Under the pieces are notes generated by a model, which did no database searches, was not told the DNA's origin, and saw nothing but the letters and a program-made list of their open reading frames with translations. Of a stretch of DNA of 64,000 nucleotides, positions 8,897 to 17,857 are shown one piece after another. The stretch is from the NCBI GenBank assembly GCA_023417315.1, contig JAEZFW010000056.1, positions 124,001 through 188,000 of the forward strand. Reading direction: 5' to 3'. Made by a program: the position numbers and the translations under genes. This DNA is from Pseudomonadota bacterium. Its GTDB lineage: Bacteria; Pseudomonadota; Gammaproteobacteria; Steroidobacterales; Steroidobacteraceae. How positions within the stretch are numbered: the first letter of the stretch is position 1; each line of letters opens with the position of its first letter.

Positions 8897-9396
8897 CAAT
8901 CGCGCACGCGCTTCCACACGATCGACGTCACATAGTTCACGCCATCCGGCGTCAACCGTTGGCCCTTTGCAGTAAAGGACTTGTGGTCGGGTGCGACCTC
9001 CATGAGCGTCGTGCCCGTGATCTCGCCCGCGCGTCGCTCGGTTCTCTTCAACGTGCGTTCATTCATCCAGGCGTTGGATGCGCTGTCGTAGTAGGGGTTG
9101 CCCTTCACTGGCACGATTGTGTCATCTTCCGGACCCTCGTACTCGAAGTGAAACGGCACTCCGCTCGCCGTGACGACATCGACGATGACGCGCACCTCCC
9201 GCTCACCGACCGCCTCGAATGTCATCTTGCCGGTGCGGTACGGAGCGCGGCCCTGAAAGCTCGAGTGATCGAGGTCCGCTTCCCACGTGCCAAGCAACGG
9301 CGACGGGGTGGGCGGTGCAGCAGAGGCCATCGTCATGAGCATCGCCGCAAGCGCGCCTAGTGCCGTCAGGCGAGCTGTCGAAAACATCGTGCGCAT
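8896..9396 (-). CDS. Small secreted protein, paralogue of 4581-5078
   Basis: ATG 9396 follows GGGAGGG at short spacing and starts a signal peptide (MRTMFSTARLTALGALAAML, cleavage after ASA), so this start was preferred over 9432. The 166-residue product opens the mature part with LLGTWEADLDHSSFQG. It shares the NPYYDSASNAW and RTERRAGEITGTTLM blocks with the paralogue at 4581. Both copies lie beside TonB-dependent receptor or reductase genes, which suggests that a module was duplicated. The function is unknown. Confidence 0.8.
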   Translation of the reverse strand: MRTMFSTARLTALGALAAMLMTMASAAPPTPSPLLGTWEADLDHSSFQGRAPYRTGKMTFEAVGEREVRVIVDVVTASGVPFHFEYEGPEDDTIVPVKGNPYYDSASNAWMNERTLKRTERRAGEITGTTLMEVAPDHKSFTAKGQRLTPDGVNYVTSIVWKRVRD

Positions 9397-9558
9397 CGTC
9401 CCTCCCTCTATCAATACCTGGTTATGTGACAACGAAGTAAGCGAAGTTCTCGACGATTACTTGCCTGAGCGAAGATGCATTGTCAATTAAGCTATTCCCG
9501 GCTGGCGCAAAACGTTGACACGATGCCGCGGCCCGCGTCACCATGGCCGATGAGTACG

Positions 9559-9574
9559 ACATAGTTAACGTAGT
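9559..9574. promoter_or_regulatory. 16-bp palindromic operator-like site
   Basis: ACATAGTTAACGTAGT matches 11 of 14 fixed positions of the locus motif. It lies 81 bp before the cupin gene at 9655 and also upstream of the divergent gene starting at 9396. Confidence 0.5.
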
Positions 9575-9654
9575 CAAATAGGCCCGTCGGTGCCCGAATC
9601 TGGTCAATCGCCGCGGCAGCTCTCTGTGCTTCATCCCGATCGGAGATTAAGACG

Positions 9655-10770
9655 ATGACGTGGAAATCGTGTTGGAAAGGTACCCTCACCGGCTTGGCGA
9701 TCGCAGCGGCGCTCGGCACCTCGAGCTTGGCTGCTGCGCTCGATACGCCAGAACCTCCTGCAAGGACTAAACCGATCATCGGAACGATCACGCCGAAGCC
9801 AAATGCATGGGGAGAGATCGGCTTCGTGTACGTGCGCAACTATCCATTCGACGGAAAGCCGGGTTCAGCACTCAAGAAACCGCCGCTCGGTCCGACCTCG
9901 AAGACGATCTTCCAGAGCCCTGAAGCAGGTCCGGACAGCGAGCTCCCCGTGGGTCAGCTGATTCATTTGGAGTACATGCCGACCTTCAACTCGAACATGC
10001 CGAAGCCGGGAGGCGTATCGCACTATCACGAGTTCTGGGAGTGGGGCTACACACTGAAGGGCGACTCGATCATGCCCGAGCCGGTGCATCCGCTCCAAAA
10101 GAACGGAATGTATTACCGCAAGAAGGAGGGTGGTTGGCTCACGCGTCCTCCGTACTCGCTGCACGGCGGTTCGTGGGTGACGGGCGCGATGCGAAATCAG
10201 TTGCCGTACAACCTGATTATTTTTGAGGAAGGCGATGGTCACGTGATCAACGTCGGCGAGAAGGAAGGCGCGGAAGGCAGCTACCGCGCGCGCGACGGCA
10301 AGGGCCCACCGACGGGCACCGTCGGGGACTGGCGCAAGGTTGAGAGCTTCAGCCGTCCGTGGCTGTTGGATTCAACGCGCGACGTTGATTGGGAAGACGA
10401 TCTGGAAGTCCCCGGCCGCTTCGTGAAGTGGCTCGACGACAATAAGGCGGAAGGTTTCCGTGCGCAGCTCGTCAAGATTCCGCCAAATTGGACACCGCCG
10501 GCGGAATGGAAGAAGACGTACTTCGAGAACGCCAACCGTCTGCGTTACATGGTGTGGGGCGAGATGAACGTGTGGCAGTTCAAGAACCCATCGGATGCCG
10601 GTAAGCCGTTCCAGGTGAAGGAGGACTACTTCATTTATCAGCCGCCACGCGCCATCTGGGGCTATGGCGATGGTCCGGTGACCGACCGCGGGGCGATCTT
10701 CCTCGAGGTCACGTATGCCAAAGGCCTGAAACACGGCGGTGGACCGATCGAGAAGGCCAAGCGTCTCTAA
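9655..10770 (+). CDS. Secreted cupin-type protein
   Basis: This 371-residue protein has a Sec signal (GTLTGLAIAAALGTSSLAAA, cleavage near 29). Residues ~120-180 contain HYHEFWEWGYTLKGD and a later LHGGSWV segment, the spacing expected of a cupin metal site. A second half (about residues 250-360) has another beta-rich stretch, so it may be bicupin. Cupins of this sort can be oxygenases, isomerases or binding proteins. Secretion and location in the putative regulon argue for early processing of the imported substrate. A candidate operator lies upstream. No specific family name is assigned. Confidence 0.8.
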   Translation: MTWKSCWKGTLTGLAIAAALGTSSLAAALDTPEPPARTKPIIGTITPKPNAWGEIGFVYVRNYPFDGKPGSALKKPPLGPTSKTIFQSPEAGPDSELPVGQLIHLEYMPTFNSNMPKPGGVSHYHEFWEWGYTLKGDSIMPEPVHPLQKNGMYYRKKEGGWLTRPPYSLHGGSWVTGAMRNQLPYNLIIFEEGDGHVINVGEKEGAEGSYRARDGKGPPTGTVGDWRKVESFSRPWLLDSTRDVDWEDDLEVPGRFVKWLDDNKAEGFRAQLVKIPPNWTPPAEWKKTYFENANRLRYMVWGEMNVWQFKNPSDAGKPFQVKEDYFIYQPPRAIWGYGDGPVTDRGAIFLEVTYAKGLKHGGGPIEKAKRL

Positions 10771-10791
10771 ATCTCTCGCCGATGGGAAGTG

Positions 10792-10824
10792 GGTGCGCGG
10801 CTTCTGCAGTTGAAGCCGCGCACC
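10792..10824. terminator. Hairpin between convergent genes
   Basis: GGTGCGCGGCTTC and GAAGCCGCGCACC form a perfect 13-bp stem with the loop TGCAGTT between the cupin gene and the MFS gene. There is no T-run. Confidence 0.55.
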
Positions 10825-10832
10825 GTCAGTCT

Positions 10833-12191
10833 CTACTTCGAGGCCGGAACCGCCTCAACCGTCCAAGACTGCGATTCGATATACGCTGCCCTGTACTGAC
10901 GCAGGTTATACGCGAGGAAAGCGATCGCGAGCGTCCCTGCCAGCGCAGCGACGCATGCCACCGAGTAGCGCAGCGCATTCAGGTCTTCGAAGACATAGTC
11001 GGTGAACATCGCGACGCCCGTGGGTCCGAACGTCAGGCCCACCAAGTTCACCACTAGGTAATACAACGCCGAGCATTGCGCACGCATCTGATTCGGCGTG
11101 ACCGTCATGAGTGCGGACAGACCGGATGCGGTCGCCGCAGTCGTGCCGATGGACGCGGGTACCAAGAACGCGACTGACATCCACGGCGATGGCGCGAGTG
11201 CGGCGCCCACGCCGCTTGCTGCGGCAAGGACCATGCTGATCAAAGCAGCTCGCATCTGCGCATCCTCGTAACCCTTGGCGCTCAAGCGCTCCCCCAGCAC
11301 CGATGCCCAGACAGCAGCCAATGGACCCGCCGCGAGCGTCACGATCCCGTATGCCATGCCGATATCGGCGATCGACCAGCCCCACGTGCGAATGAACATT
11401 GTCGGAATCCATGCGTACATCGCGTACGCGAGCAGCGCGACCATGGCCATACCGATGAAATGACTGCCGTACATGCGGATGCGCTGGCCGACGAACGACA
11501 CCGCAGCCTTCAGCGGAAGGTGCGAGCTGCCATCTGCGCTTTGCATCCGTTCGCGTCGCGCTGGCTCGCGCACGGTCGTCATGAGCAGCGCCATCAAGAG
11601 TCCGGGCAAACCGACGACGATGAAAACCGTTTGCCACGCAAAGAGCTCGCCGACGATCGGAAGCACGACAGGCGGGGCCGAGGCGATGTGATTCACGAGC
11701 TGACCTCCGAGAATCATCGCAAGACCTGTTCCCAGCGTGATGCCCGTGTTGTACACGGCGACCGCGCGGCCACGAGTGCGTTTCGGAAAGTAGTCGCTCA
11801 TCATCGACAACGCGCTCGGGCTCAAGGCGGCCTCGCCGACGCCGACCCCCACGCGCGCTAGGAAGAGCTGCCCATAATTGCGCGCCGTTCCGCACAGTGC
11901 GGTCATGAGGCACCAGATCGTGATGCCGGCGCCGATGATGAATCGCCGGCTGTGGCGATCCGCCAAACGTGCAATCGGCACTCCAAGTAGCGTATAGAAG
12001 ACAGCGAAAGCGAGGCCGATCAGCAAGCTTACTTGGGTATCCGATATCTGCAGATCGCGGCGGATGGGCTCGATCATCAATGCCATGATCTGGCGGTCGA
12101 TGAAGGAAACGGTGTAGGTCAGCGTCAGTATGGCAACGACATACCAGGCATATGCTGGCGATGGGTAGCCGGCGTTATCGTCATCTCTCAT
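10833..12191 (-). CDS. Major facilitator superfamily transporter
   Basis: This 452-residue protein has twelve predicted membrane segments. The loop 2-3 signature appears as GVPIARLADRHSRRFIIGAG and an early motif as FIDRQIMALMIEPIRRDL, both typical of the ACS/Spinster-like branch that carries organic anions or aromatic acids. GGGAG stands 5 nt before ATG 12191. It probably moves the substrate or an intermediate across the inner membrane for the pathway encoded downstream. The palindrome at 12266-12281 lies between it and the divergent gene at 12340. A central loop contains ERMQSADGSS, also found at the N-terminus of the LeuC-like protein at 16408. Confidence 0.94.
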   Translation of the reverse strand: MRDDDNAGYPSPAYAWYVVAILTLTYTVSFIDRQIMALMIEPIRRDLQISDTQVSLLIGLAFAVFYTLLGVPIARLADRHSRRFIIGAGITIWCLMTALCGTARNYGQLFLARVGVGVGEAALSPSALSMMSDYFPKRTRGRAVAVYNTGITLGTGLAMILGGQLVNHIASAPPVVLPIVGELFAWQTVFIVVGLPGLLMALLMTTVREPARRERMQSADGSSHLPLKAAVSFVGQRIRMYGSHFIGMAMVALLAYAMYAWIPTMFIRTWGWSIADIGMAYGIVTLAAGPLAAVWASVLGERLSAKGYEDAQMRAALISMVLAAASGVGAALAPSPWMSVAFLVPASIGTTAATASGLSALMTVTPNQMRAQCSALYYLVVNLVGLTFGPTGVAMFTDYVFEDLNALRYSVACVAALAGTLAIAFLAYNLRQYRAAYIESQSWTVEAVPASK

Positions 12192-12265
12192 CGATCTCCC
12201 CCAGAACAGGCGTGGACCCGAGCTTCAAGAATTACGTGGTAGTCCGTATAAAGTACGTGATCTTT

Positions 12266-12281
12266 ACAAAGTTAACTAGGT
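12266..12281. promoter_or_regulatory. 16-bp palindromic operator-like site
   Basis: ACAAAGTTAACTAGGT matches 11 of 14 fixed positions of the locus motif. It lies in the divergent gap between the MFS gene (start 12191) and the hypothetical gene at 12340. Confidence 0.5.
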
Positions 12282-12339
12282 TGCAGATGTTTTAATTCGG
12301 GCCATAGAATACGCCGTCGTAGTTAACAGGGTGCACGAT

Positions 12340-12684
12340 ATGAAACCGCAACGCGAGTTTGTAGTTGAAAACAACGAGCCGGCCGCGCTGCGGCAGGAGC
12401 AAGTCTTCTTCGACGACCCGGCCGTCGATCGCGTGATGGCGGTTGTTTTCTCGCTGGCCGTCGAGCATTACGTACTGCACGACCGCGTAAGGGCACTCGA
12501 AGCGCTGCTCGTTCAGAAAGGCGCGATTACTGCCGATTCGCTCAATGCTCCTCCCACCGATGAGGCCGCCGCGCACCGCGATGCAGCCGAATTCGCCGAG
12601 GCGCTGTTGCGCCCCCTGATTGGGGTGCAGACCGCCAAGGGCGCCGCCGGCCGGTTCAGTCTGGCCCGCAGTAAGAAGCAATAA
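12340..12684 (+). CDS. Hypothetical protein preceding a methyltransferase
   Basis: This 114-residue protein was not recognised. ATG 12340 is preferred to GTG 12331 because AGGGTG stands 7 nt upstream. The sequence is mostly helical, with FDDPAVDRVMAVVFSLAVEHYVLHDRVRALEALL as a likely helical core (about residues 24-58) and a Lys-rich tail. There is no signal peptide. Its stop directly precedes the next gene, so the two are translationally linked. A small partner subunit of the methyltransferase is a reasonable guess but no more. Confidence 0.7.
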   Translation: MKPQREFVVENNEPAALRQEQVFFDDPAVDRVMAVVFSLAVEHYVLHDRVRALEALLVQKGAITADSLNAPPTDEAAAHRDAAEFAEALLRPLIGVQTAKGAAGRFSLARSKKQ

Positions 12685-12702
12685 ATGAGAGAGGTGAACG
12701 TT

Positions 12703-13767
12703 ATGAACGATCGTTCATTCCACGCAGCACAGCGCTTCCTTCTTGCCGCCAAAGGGCAGTGGACCACGAACATGTACTCCCAGTTGCGCAAGGAGTACGA
12801 AGCCAAGTGTCAGCAGTCGGGCGTTCAGCCGAAGACGGTGCCCGAGGTTGCGGAGGTCGCCGAAGGCTTGACGCTTTATCAATTCTTCGCCTGGTTCGAG
12901 CGTCATCTGCAAATCGGCAAATACGCTGGCCGCTACGGCTTGGTTCCCTACTACGCAGAGCGCCGCGACGAGGCGTTGAGAGCCATCGACACGGTGCCGG
13001 CGGAAGATCCGATCGTCGAGCTGCATCCTGAGCTGAAGATGCCGTTGTACTACGAGGCGACGGATATTCACCAACATCCGGGCGGCGTGTGGTCCGACGA
13101 TACGGCTGGCCTCGTCTACGAACATGGCGCGCGTTCGACCACCCCACTGCTGGGAGCGTCGCACGAAGATCTTCACTTTCGCTTTGCCGACGAGATTGGT
13201 TCGACAGGTCAGCCTACTCGGGTGCTGGATATGGCGTGCGGCTTCGGCAAGAGCACACTGCCGTTCGCGAGTCGCTTCCGCGACGCCCAAGTCGTGGGCG
13301 TTGACCTTGCAGCACCCTGCCTGCGAGTGGCCGCTCACAATGCGCGAGCGAAGGGACTTACGAACGTGCGCTTCATTCAGGCGAACGCTGTTGAGACGAA
13401 CCTCGAGCCCTCGAGCTTCGACTTGGTCACCTCGACCATGTTTCTGCACGAGATCCCGCCGAAGATCATCGAGAAGGTCATCGAAGAAGCATTTCGCGTG
13501 CTGCAACCGGGAGGCCGCATGATCCACCTGGACTTCTGGTACTTCCCGGACGCATTCGCCCGCTTCATGCACTACGGACACGGTCGTCGCAATAACGAGC
13601 CCTACATGCAGCCGCTCGCCGAGCTCGACTTGCCGGGATTGATGAAGCAGAAAGGATTCACTGACATCGAGATCAGATCTTTCAAGGAGTCGCCGACGGC
13701 AGATGCGAACAGCACGGCAGCGTGGCGTTTTCCCTGGACCTACATCAGCGCGCGCAAGCCCGCGTAA
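12703..13767 (+). CDS. Class I SAM-dependent methyltransferase
   Basis: ATG 12703 is preferred because GAGAGGTG precedes it at 5-7 nt, giving 354 residues; an in-frame ATG at 12685 abuts the upstream stop. Motif I is VLDMACGFGKSTLPFA, followed by the acidic VVGVDLAAP. The post-I region is DLVTSTMFLHEIPP and motif III is VLQPGGRMIHLDFW. About 160 residues precede the catalytic fold and may hold the substrate. The methyl acceptor is unknown. It ends at a strong bidirectional terminator shared with the GntR gene. Confidence 0.92.
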   Translation: MNDRSFHAAQRFLLAAKGQWTTNMYSQLRKEYEAKCQQSGVQPKTVPEVAEVAEGLTLYQFFAWFERHLQIGKYAGRYGLVPYYAERRDEALRAIDTVPAEDPIVELHPELKMPLYYEATDIHQHPGGVWSDDTAGLVYEHGARSTTPLLGASHEDLHFRFADEIGSTGQPTRVLDMACGFGKSTLPFASRFRDAQVVGVDLAAPCLRVAAHNARAKGLTNVRFIQANAVETNLEPSSFDLVTSTMFLHEIPPKIIEKVIEEAFRVLQPGGRMIHLDFWYFPDAFARFMHYGHGRRNNEPYMQPLAELDLPGLMKQKGFTDIEIRSFKESPTADANSTAAWRFPWTYISARKPA

Positions 13768-13787
13768 GCGTGCGAGCCGCAACATAC

Positions 13788-13825
13788 AAAAGGCCGGGCA
13801 CCGCGAGGTGTCCGGCCTTTTCTTA
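13788..13825. terminator. Bidirectional intrinsic terminator
   Basis: AAAAGGCCGG and CCGGCCTTTT form the outer stem, continued by CACC/GGTG around GCGA, with a T-run on the plus strand and, through the leading A-run, on the minus strand. It separates the convergent methyltransferase and GntR genes. Confidence 0.9.
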
Positions 13826-13850
13826 TGGCCGCACGCAACGTTGGAACGCG

Positions 13851-14711
13851 CTAGTCGAACGAACGCGGGATGTCGACAGGCAGATTCGCAAGGCCGTTCT
13901 TGACTAAAAAATCCGCAGTGTCCTGCATGTACTTGCGCCAGAACGTTTCCGCCTGCACGGCCTTGCCGGCGGTAATGAGCTTGAGAAACTGCGCTTGGGC
14001 TTCGATCGATTCCTCGGTGCGCTCCCAAATCGCCTTCTGGTTCGGGCGACTCAAGAGCAGCCGCGGATAGGCCGCGGCTGAAATGTCGTTGAGCATGCCG
14101 GCGAGCAGCTTGAGTGCGGCATTATCGGAATGTGTGCCCATGCACTGGTGAAACTGGTTGACGGCCGCGATCGCGCCCGCGTAGTCCTTCCGGTTCATCG
14201 CCTCGCGTTGAACCTTGGACCAATCCTCCAGTTCCTTGACGAAATCCTTCTTGCCACGCGAGGCCAGCGATGCTGCCAACGGCGGCTCGAGCAATGTGCG
14301 CACCTGGTGGATGTCGCCGAGTGTCGTACCCTGCGTCGCCAAGTACAGTCCGCCGTACTTGGCGGCCGTCAGAATCGAGGGCGTGAGCAGAGTTGCGCCC
14401 GCGCGCGCACCGCGGCCCAGCCGAATCAGGCTTTCGGCCTCGAGCACCCGCAGTGCCTCGCGCATGATCGGACGCGACACATTGAACTGACGCAGCAACT
14501 CGGCTTCGGAAGGCAGTGTGTCGCCGGGACGCAACTCCCCGGCGGCGATCATCGCGCGTAACCGCTCGGCAACCAGGTGCGACAGCTTCGGTGCGCGAAT
14601 GCCGACGCGCGAGAACGATGCATTCATACGGGGAGCCAGGGCGCCATTACCGCTGTCCGCGGCCAGAGCCAATCGCTTCTTCTTCGCGTTCATATGAGCA
14701 TAGTGTGCCAC
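13851..14711 (-). CDS. GntR-family transcriptional regulator, FCD (FadR) subfamily
   Basis: This 286-residue protein has an N-terminal winged helix (APKLSHLVAERLRAMIAAGELRPGD, then LPSEAELLRQFNVSRPIMREALRVLEAE), the GntR signature, at about 40-105. A helical FCD ligand domain follows (VRTLLEPPLAASLASRG; NQFHQCMGTHSDNAAL). FCD domains sense small carboxylates, often through a metal held by His residues. The start may be GTG 14711, ATG 14693 or ATG 14627. It faces away from the amidohydrolase operon, and the best palindrome of the window lies between them. It is therefore the leading candidate for the regulator of the locus. Confidence 0.93.
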   Translation of the reverse strand: MAHYAHMNAKKKRLALAADSGNGALAPRMNASFSRVGIRAPKLSHLVAERLRAMIAAGELRPGDTLPSEAELLRQFNVSRPIMREALRVLEAESLIRLGRGARAGATLLTPSILTAAKYGGLYLATQGTTLGDIHQVRTLLEPPLAASLASRGKKDFVKELEDWSKVQREAMNRKDYAGAIAAVNQFHQCMGTHSDNAALKLLAGMLNDISAAAYPRLLLSRPNQKAIWERTEESIEAQAQFLKLITAGKAVQAETFWRKYMQDTADFLVKNGLANLPVDIPRSFD

Positions 14712-14821
14712 GGCGAATGCGGTTCAGCTATTCCGGCAGCCCACCTCGAGGATCTGCACCCAGGGGCGCACCGGTCGTGCGCCCCGCGTTTGACATCTCT
14801 ACGGCTTCCATATGAAGTACA

Positions 14822-14837
14822 ACTAAGTTACCTTAGT
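14822..14837. promoter_or_regulatory. 16-bp palindromic operator-like site, best copy
   Basis: ACTAAGTTACCTTAGT is palindromic at 12 of 16 positions, with only the central pairs breaking symmetry. It lies between the GntR gene and the amidohydrolase operon. Its core GT-T-AC matches the GT-Nx-AC layout typical of GntR-family operators. Confidence 0.75.
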
Positions 14838-14910
14838 CATCGTGGTCAGCTGCCATGACGACGTACCAAAAACCCCGCGCCGGAGCCATCGCAGCTTCAA
14901 ATAAGATTAG

Positions 14911-16398
14911 ATGGAGGCTTTCAAGGTGGATGTGAACACTAAATACGATCTGCTGATCAAGAACGTGCGGATCGTGCGGCCGCGGGCGGCGCTCGTCGAA
15001 AGTGGGGATATCGCCGTCAGCAATGGCAAGATCGTGAGTGCAGGCCCGCTTGTCCGAGCGGACGCGGCTAAGCGCGTCGTCGACGGCAAGGGGCGTCTCG
15101 CATTCCCGGGCCTGGTGGATGCGCACATGCACACCGGCATCTATTCCCCTCTGGCGGAAGATGCGCTGACCGAGAGCCGTGCTGCTGCTCAAGGCGGCGT
15201 CACTTCGAGCCTCAACTATATGCGCACGGGCCAGTACTACCTCAACAAGGGCGGTCCGTACGAACAGTTCTATCCGGAAGTGCTGGAAACGAGCGAAGGT
15301 CGCTTCTACGTCGACTACGCATACCACCTCGCGCCAGTCGATCGGACCCAGATCAAAGAGATCCCGATGTTGATCGAGAAGTTCGGGGTGACCTCGTTCA
15401 AGATCTTCATGTTCTACGGCGGATACGGGCTGCATGGCGCATCCAGTCATCAGCACCAGTTCCTCATGATCCGCCCCGACGAGAAATACGATGTCGCGCA
15501 TTTCGAGTTCGTGATGCGCGGAGTCACAGAAGCGCTGCGAGCCTATCCCAAAATGCGCGATTCGATCTCGCTCAGCCTCCACTGCGAGACGCCGGAGATC
15601 ATGGCTGCTTACACGAAGATCGTGCGGGAGGAGGGCAAGCTCACCGGCCTTCGCGCCTACAGCGCCGCCAGACCGCCGCACTCGGAGGGTCTCGCCGTCT
15701 GTATCGCCTCGTATCTGGCGCACGAGACGGAATGCACCAACATCAACCTACTGCATCTATCATCGCGCAAGGCACTCGATGCAGCGCTCTCGATGGCGAA
15801 CGCGTTCCCGCACGTCGATTTCAAGCGTGAAGTCACGATTGCACATCTCGTTCTCGACTACGACGCTCCGACGGGTGCCTACGCAAAAGTCAATCCGCCG
15901 ATTCGCTCGCGTGAGGACGTGGAGTACTTGTGGGAGAAGTTGCTCGAAGGGGAGATCGACTGGGTGTGCTCCGACCACGCGTGCTGTCGTCACGAGATGA
16001 AGCTCGATCGCAATCAGCCGAAAGAAGTCTTTCTTGCGAAGTCCGGTTTCGGCGGTGCCGAGTATCTGCTGTCCGCGCTCTTGACGGAGGGCAAGCGGCG
16101 TGGCTTGTCGCTCAATCGAGTGGCCGAGTTGACCTCCTTCAATCCGGCGCGCCGGTTCGGGTTGCGCAGCAAAGGAGATCTTGCACCCGGCTTCGATGCG
16201 GACGTCGTGCTCGTGGATCCGGATCAATCGTTCACGGTACGTGCATCCGATTCGCCGTCCGCGCAGGGGTATACGCCGTTCGAAGGGCTGGATCTTCAGG
16301 GAAGGATCATGAGCACCTATCTGCGCGGCGACTTGATTTACGATAACGGTGCGATCGTGGGTGAGCCGCGCGGCCGTTATCTGAAGCGTCCATACTGA
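14911..16398 (+). CDS. Cyclic amidohydrolase (dihydropyrimidinase/hydantoinase-like)
   Basis: This 495-residue enzyme has every metal ligand of the D-hydantoinase/dihydropyrimidinase family. HxH is at 72-74 in DAHMHTG and the carboxylated-lysine candidate K164 is in SFKIFMF. The remaining ligands are H224 (LHCET), H282 (LLHLSS) and D355 (CSDHACC). It should hydrolyse a cyclic amide, imide or ureide bond in the cytosol. It heads an operon with a hydratase, a lyase and a CoA-transferase, so its product is probably an open-chain acid or amide. GTG 14926, spaced 8 nt from GGAGG, is an alternative start. The true substrate is unknown. Confidence 0.9.
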   Translation: MEAFKVDVNTKYDLLIKNVRIVRPRAALVESGDIAVSNGKIVSAGPLVRADAAKRVVDGKGRLAFPGLVDAHMHTGIYSPLAEDALTESRAAAQGGVTSSLNYMRTGQYYLNKGGPYEQFYPEVLETSEGRFYVDYAYHLAPVDRTQIKEIPMLIEKFGVTSFKIFMFYGGYGLHGASSHQHQFLMIRPDEKYDVAHFEFVMRGVTEALRAYPKMRDSISLSLHCETPEIMAAYTKIVREEGKLTGLRAYSAARPPHSEGLAVCIASYLAHETECTNINLLHLSSRKALDAALSMANAFPHVDFKREVTIAHLVLDYDAPTGAYAKVNPPIRSREDVEYLWEKLLEGEIDWVCSDHACCRHEMKLDRNQPKEVFLAKSGFGGAEYLLSALLTEGKRRGLSLNRVAELTSFNPARRFGLRSKGDLAPGFDADVVLVDPDQSFTVRASDSPSAQGYTPFEGLDLQGRIMSTYLRGDLIYDNGAIVGEPRGRYLKRPY

Positions 16399-16407
16399 CG
16401 TCAAGCG

Positions 16408-17853
16408 ATGACTGAGCGCATGCAAAGCGCGGACGGGAGCTCACAAGCCGCACAGCCGCGCACGCTGTTCGACAAGATCTGGAGCGATCACATCGTCGCC
16501 GAGCTCGGCGGCGATACGAGCCTCATCGCAATTGACCGCGTGCTGCTTCACGAGCGCACCGGCGCGATCGCACTACGCGAGCTCGAGCGCGCCGAGCGGC
16601 CGATCGCGGATCCGTCGCGGGCATTCTGCACCATGGATCACATCGTCGATACGTATCCCGGGCGCAGCGACACAACGCGCGTTCCAGGCGGGCAAGCGCT
16701 GATTCAGGAGACGCGCGCACGTGCGACGAAAGCCGCGATTCGCCTGTTCGACGTCACCGCTCCCGAGCAGGGCATCGTGCACGTCATTTCGCCCGAGCTC
16801 GGTATCGTGCTGCCGGGCGCAACGCTCGTATGTCCGGACAGCCATACATGCACGCAAGGCGCGCTCGGCGCATTTGCATGGGGTATCGGTACAACGGAAG
16901 CGGAGCACGCGCTTGCGACCGGCACATTGCGAGTCCGCAAGCCCAAGAGCATGCGCGTGACATTCGAGGGTGAGCTTGGGCGCGGCGTGAGCGCGAAAGA
17001 TCTGAGTCTTACGCTGATCAGCGCGTACGGCTCTGCGGGCGGCAATGGCTACGTCGTCGAATTCGCAGGGAGCGCAGTTCGCGAGCTCGACATCGAGGGG
17101 CGTCTCACGCTATGCAACATGGCCACGGAGTTCTCGGCTGTGACTGCAATGGTCGCTCCCGATGAAAAGATCTTCGAGTACCTGGCCGGAAGAACCTTCG
17201 CGCCGCGAGACGAGCTGTGGGATCGTGCGCTTGGTTACTGGCGGACACTGCATTCAGACGCCGCGGCGATCTTCGATCGCGAAATCACCCTGCGAACGGA
17301 TCGTTTCGCACCGATGATCACGTGGGGCACGAGCCCGCAGCACGCGGTCCCGGTCACTGGGCATGTCCCGTATCGCGAGGACTCTGGCGCGACGCGCGAA
17401 GCGTACGAGCGAGCCGTCGAGTACATGGGAATCGAGCCCGGCGCTGCGATGACGGACATGAAGATCGATGCTGCGTTCATCGGCTCCTGCACGAATAGCC
17501 GTATCAGCGATTTGCGCCGTGCTGCCGCGATTCTGCGCGGCCGTCGAATCGCGAAGGGTGTGAAGGCCATCTGCGTACCTGGCTCGACTGCCGTCAAGCG
17601 GCAAGCCGAAGCCGAAGGGCTCGATCAAGTTTTCCGGGATTCAGGATTCGAATGGCGCGAGTCCGGCTGCTCGATGTGCTTCTTCGCTGGCGGTGAAAGC
17701 TTCGGTGAGCGACAACGAGTGGTCTCTTCGACTAATCGCAACTTCGAAAGCCGCCAAGGTCCGAATACTCGAACGCACATCGCAAGCCCCGAGACCGTCG
17801 CCGCGAGTGCGATCGCCGGTCGCATTGCGGATGTGCGAAGCATGGTGGCCTGA
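16408..17853 (+). CDS. Aconitase-family hydro-lyase, large subunit (LeuC-like)
   Basis: This 481-residue protein carries the three cysteine ligands of the 4Fe-4S cluster at C361 (GSCTN), C421 and C424 (GCSMC). The 60- and 3-residue spacing equals that of LeuC. Conserved blocks include DSHTCTQGALGAFAWGIGTTE. With the next gene it forms a (de)hydratase that isomerises or hydrates a di- or tricarboxylate. No leucine genes (LeuA, LeuB) are nearby; the neighbours are a CoA-transferase and an HMG-CoA-lyase-like enzyme. A catabolic role, such as hydration of a substituted maleate, is therefore more likely than leucine synthesis. Confidence 0.9.
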   Translation: MTERMQSADGSSQAAQPRTLFDKIWSDHIVAELGGDTSLIAIDRVLLHERTGAIALRELERAERPIADPSRAFCTMDHIVDTYPGRSDTTRVPGGQALIQETRARATKAAIRLFDVTAPEQGIVHVISPELGIVLPGATLVCPDSHTCTQGALGAFAWGIGTTEAEHALATGTLRVRKPKSMRVTFEGELGRGVSAKDLSLTLISAYGSAGGNGYVVEFAGSAVRELDIEGRLTLCNMATEFSAVTAMVAPDEKIFEYLAGRTFAPRDELWDRALGYWRTLHSDAAAIFDREITLRTDRFAPMITWGTSPQHAVPVTGHVPYREDSGATREAYERAVEYMGIEPGAAMTDMKIDAAFIGSCTNSRISDLRRAAAILRGRRIAKGVKAICVPGSTAVKRQAEAEGLDQVFRDSGFEWRESGCSMCFFAGGESFGERQRVVSSTNRNFESRQGPNTRTHIASPETVAASAIAGRIADVRSMVA

Positions 17854-17857
17854 AGAC

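Noticed and set aside
12715..14028. 437-residue minus-strand open frame across the methyltransferase gene
   Set aside because: It lies antisense to a clear methyltransferase and runs through a strong bidirectional terminator; no domain is visible.
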